From the NCBI GenBank assembly GCA_022712075.1, contig JALAHE010000357.1, positions 1-6,365 on the forward strand: a stretch of 6,365 nt of DNA, read 5' to 3'. This DNA comes from Galactobacter sp. Lineage in GTDB: Bacteria; Actinomycetota; Actinomycetes; Actinomycetales; Micrococcaceae. The translations under genes were made by a program, and so were the position numbers. Every line of letters starts with the position of its first letter. The stretch's first letter is position 1. Below the pieces are notes generated by a model that saw only the letters and a list, made by a program, of their open reading frames with translations, was not told where the DNA came from and did not search any database. Shown one piece after another: positions 6,282 through 6,365 of the stretch.

Positions 6282-6365
6282 GGGGCCCCCCCCCCAGGGC
6301 GAGGGGGGGGGCCCCCGGGGGGACGGGCGGGGGAGCGCACGCGCGGGGGGGCGGCGGGGGGCCCC
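6282..6365. repeat. Low-complexity G/C homopolymer tract at the window end
   Basis: The last 84 bases are nearly all G and C. They include a run of ten C (6286-6295), a run of nine G (6303-6311) and several runs of five to seven G. This is unlike the preceding sequence and carries no coding signal. It most likely reflects poor read quality or a misassembled contig end. Confidence 0.7.

Noticed and set aside
5729..6340. 203-codon minus-strand open frame across the ramB 3' end
   Set aside because: It is Arg/Pro-rich, antisense to the conserved ramB C-terminus, and starts inside the suspect G/C tract.

Overview
The window reads as a short stretch of a high-GC Gram-positive (Actinomycetota) genome, plausibly Micrococcales. 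The reasons are the strong G/C bias at third codon positions, an isocitrate lyase of the mycobacterial/corynebacterial type, and a RamB-type regulator, a family typical of actinobacteria. The genus cannot be fixed from sequence alone. The last ~85 bases are almost pure G/C runs and look like a contig edge.

Layout: (1) 1-547, minus strand, is the N-terminal 182 codons of isocitrate lyase (aceA), cut by the window edge. (2) 548-1042 is a divergent intergenic region. It holds the aceA ribosome binding site, two TTTGCAAA-like boxes that are candidate RamB operators, a cluster of inverted repeats at 755-885, and a good promoter plus ribosome binding site for the next gene. (3) 1043-4438, plus strand, is a large secreted multidomain glycoside hydrolase of family GH31. 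Its active-site sequence resembles the alpha-N-acetylgalactosaminidase-like branch more than classical alpha-glucosidases, and it carries C-terminal accessory beta-sandwich domains. (4) 4454-4490 is a perfect 13-bp GC hairpin, probably a terminator. (5) 4531-6015, plus strand, is a RamB/PrpR-type regulator (XRE helix-turn-helix, degenerate ImmA/IrrE-like domain, C-terminal DUF2083), apparently expressed as a leaderless mRNA. (6) 6016-6365 is non-coding, with a hairpin just after ramB and a low-complexity G/C end.

aceA and ramB form a known functional pair: RamB controls the glyoxylate-shunt gene for isocitrate lyase in Corynebacterium glutamicum and Mycobacterium tuberculosis. The unusual feature is the secreted GH31 enzyme lying between them, sharing the divergent control region with aceA. 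It may be an accessory gene inserted between regulator and target, and it may have come under carbon-source control by RamB. That link is inference. No mobile element, tRNA, rRNA or CRISPR array was found, and I see no clear wholly new system.
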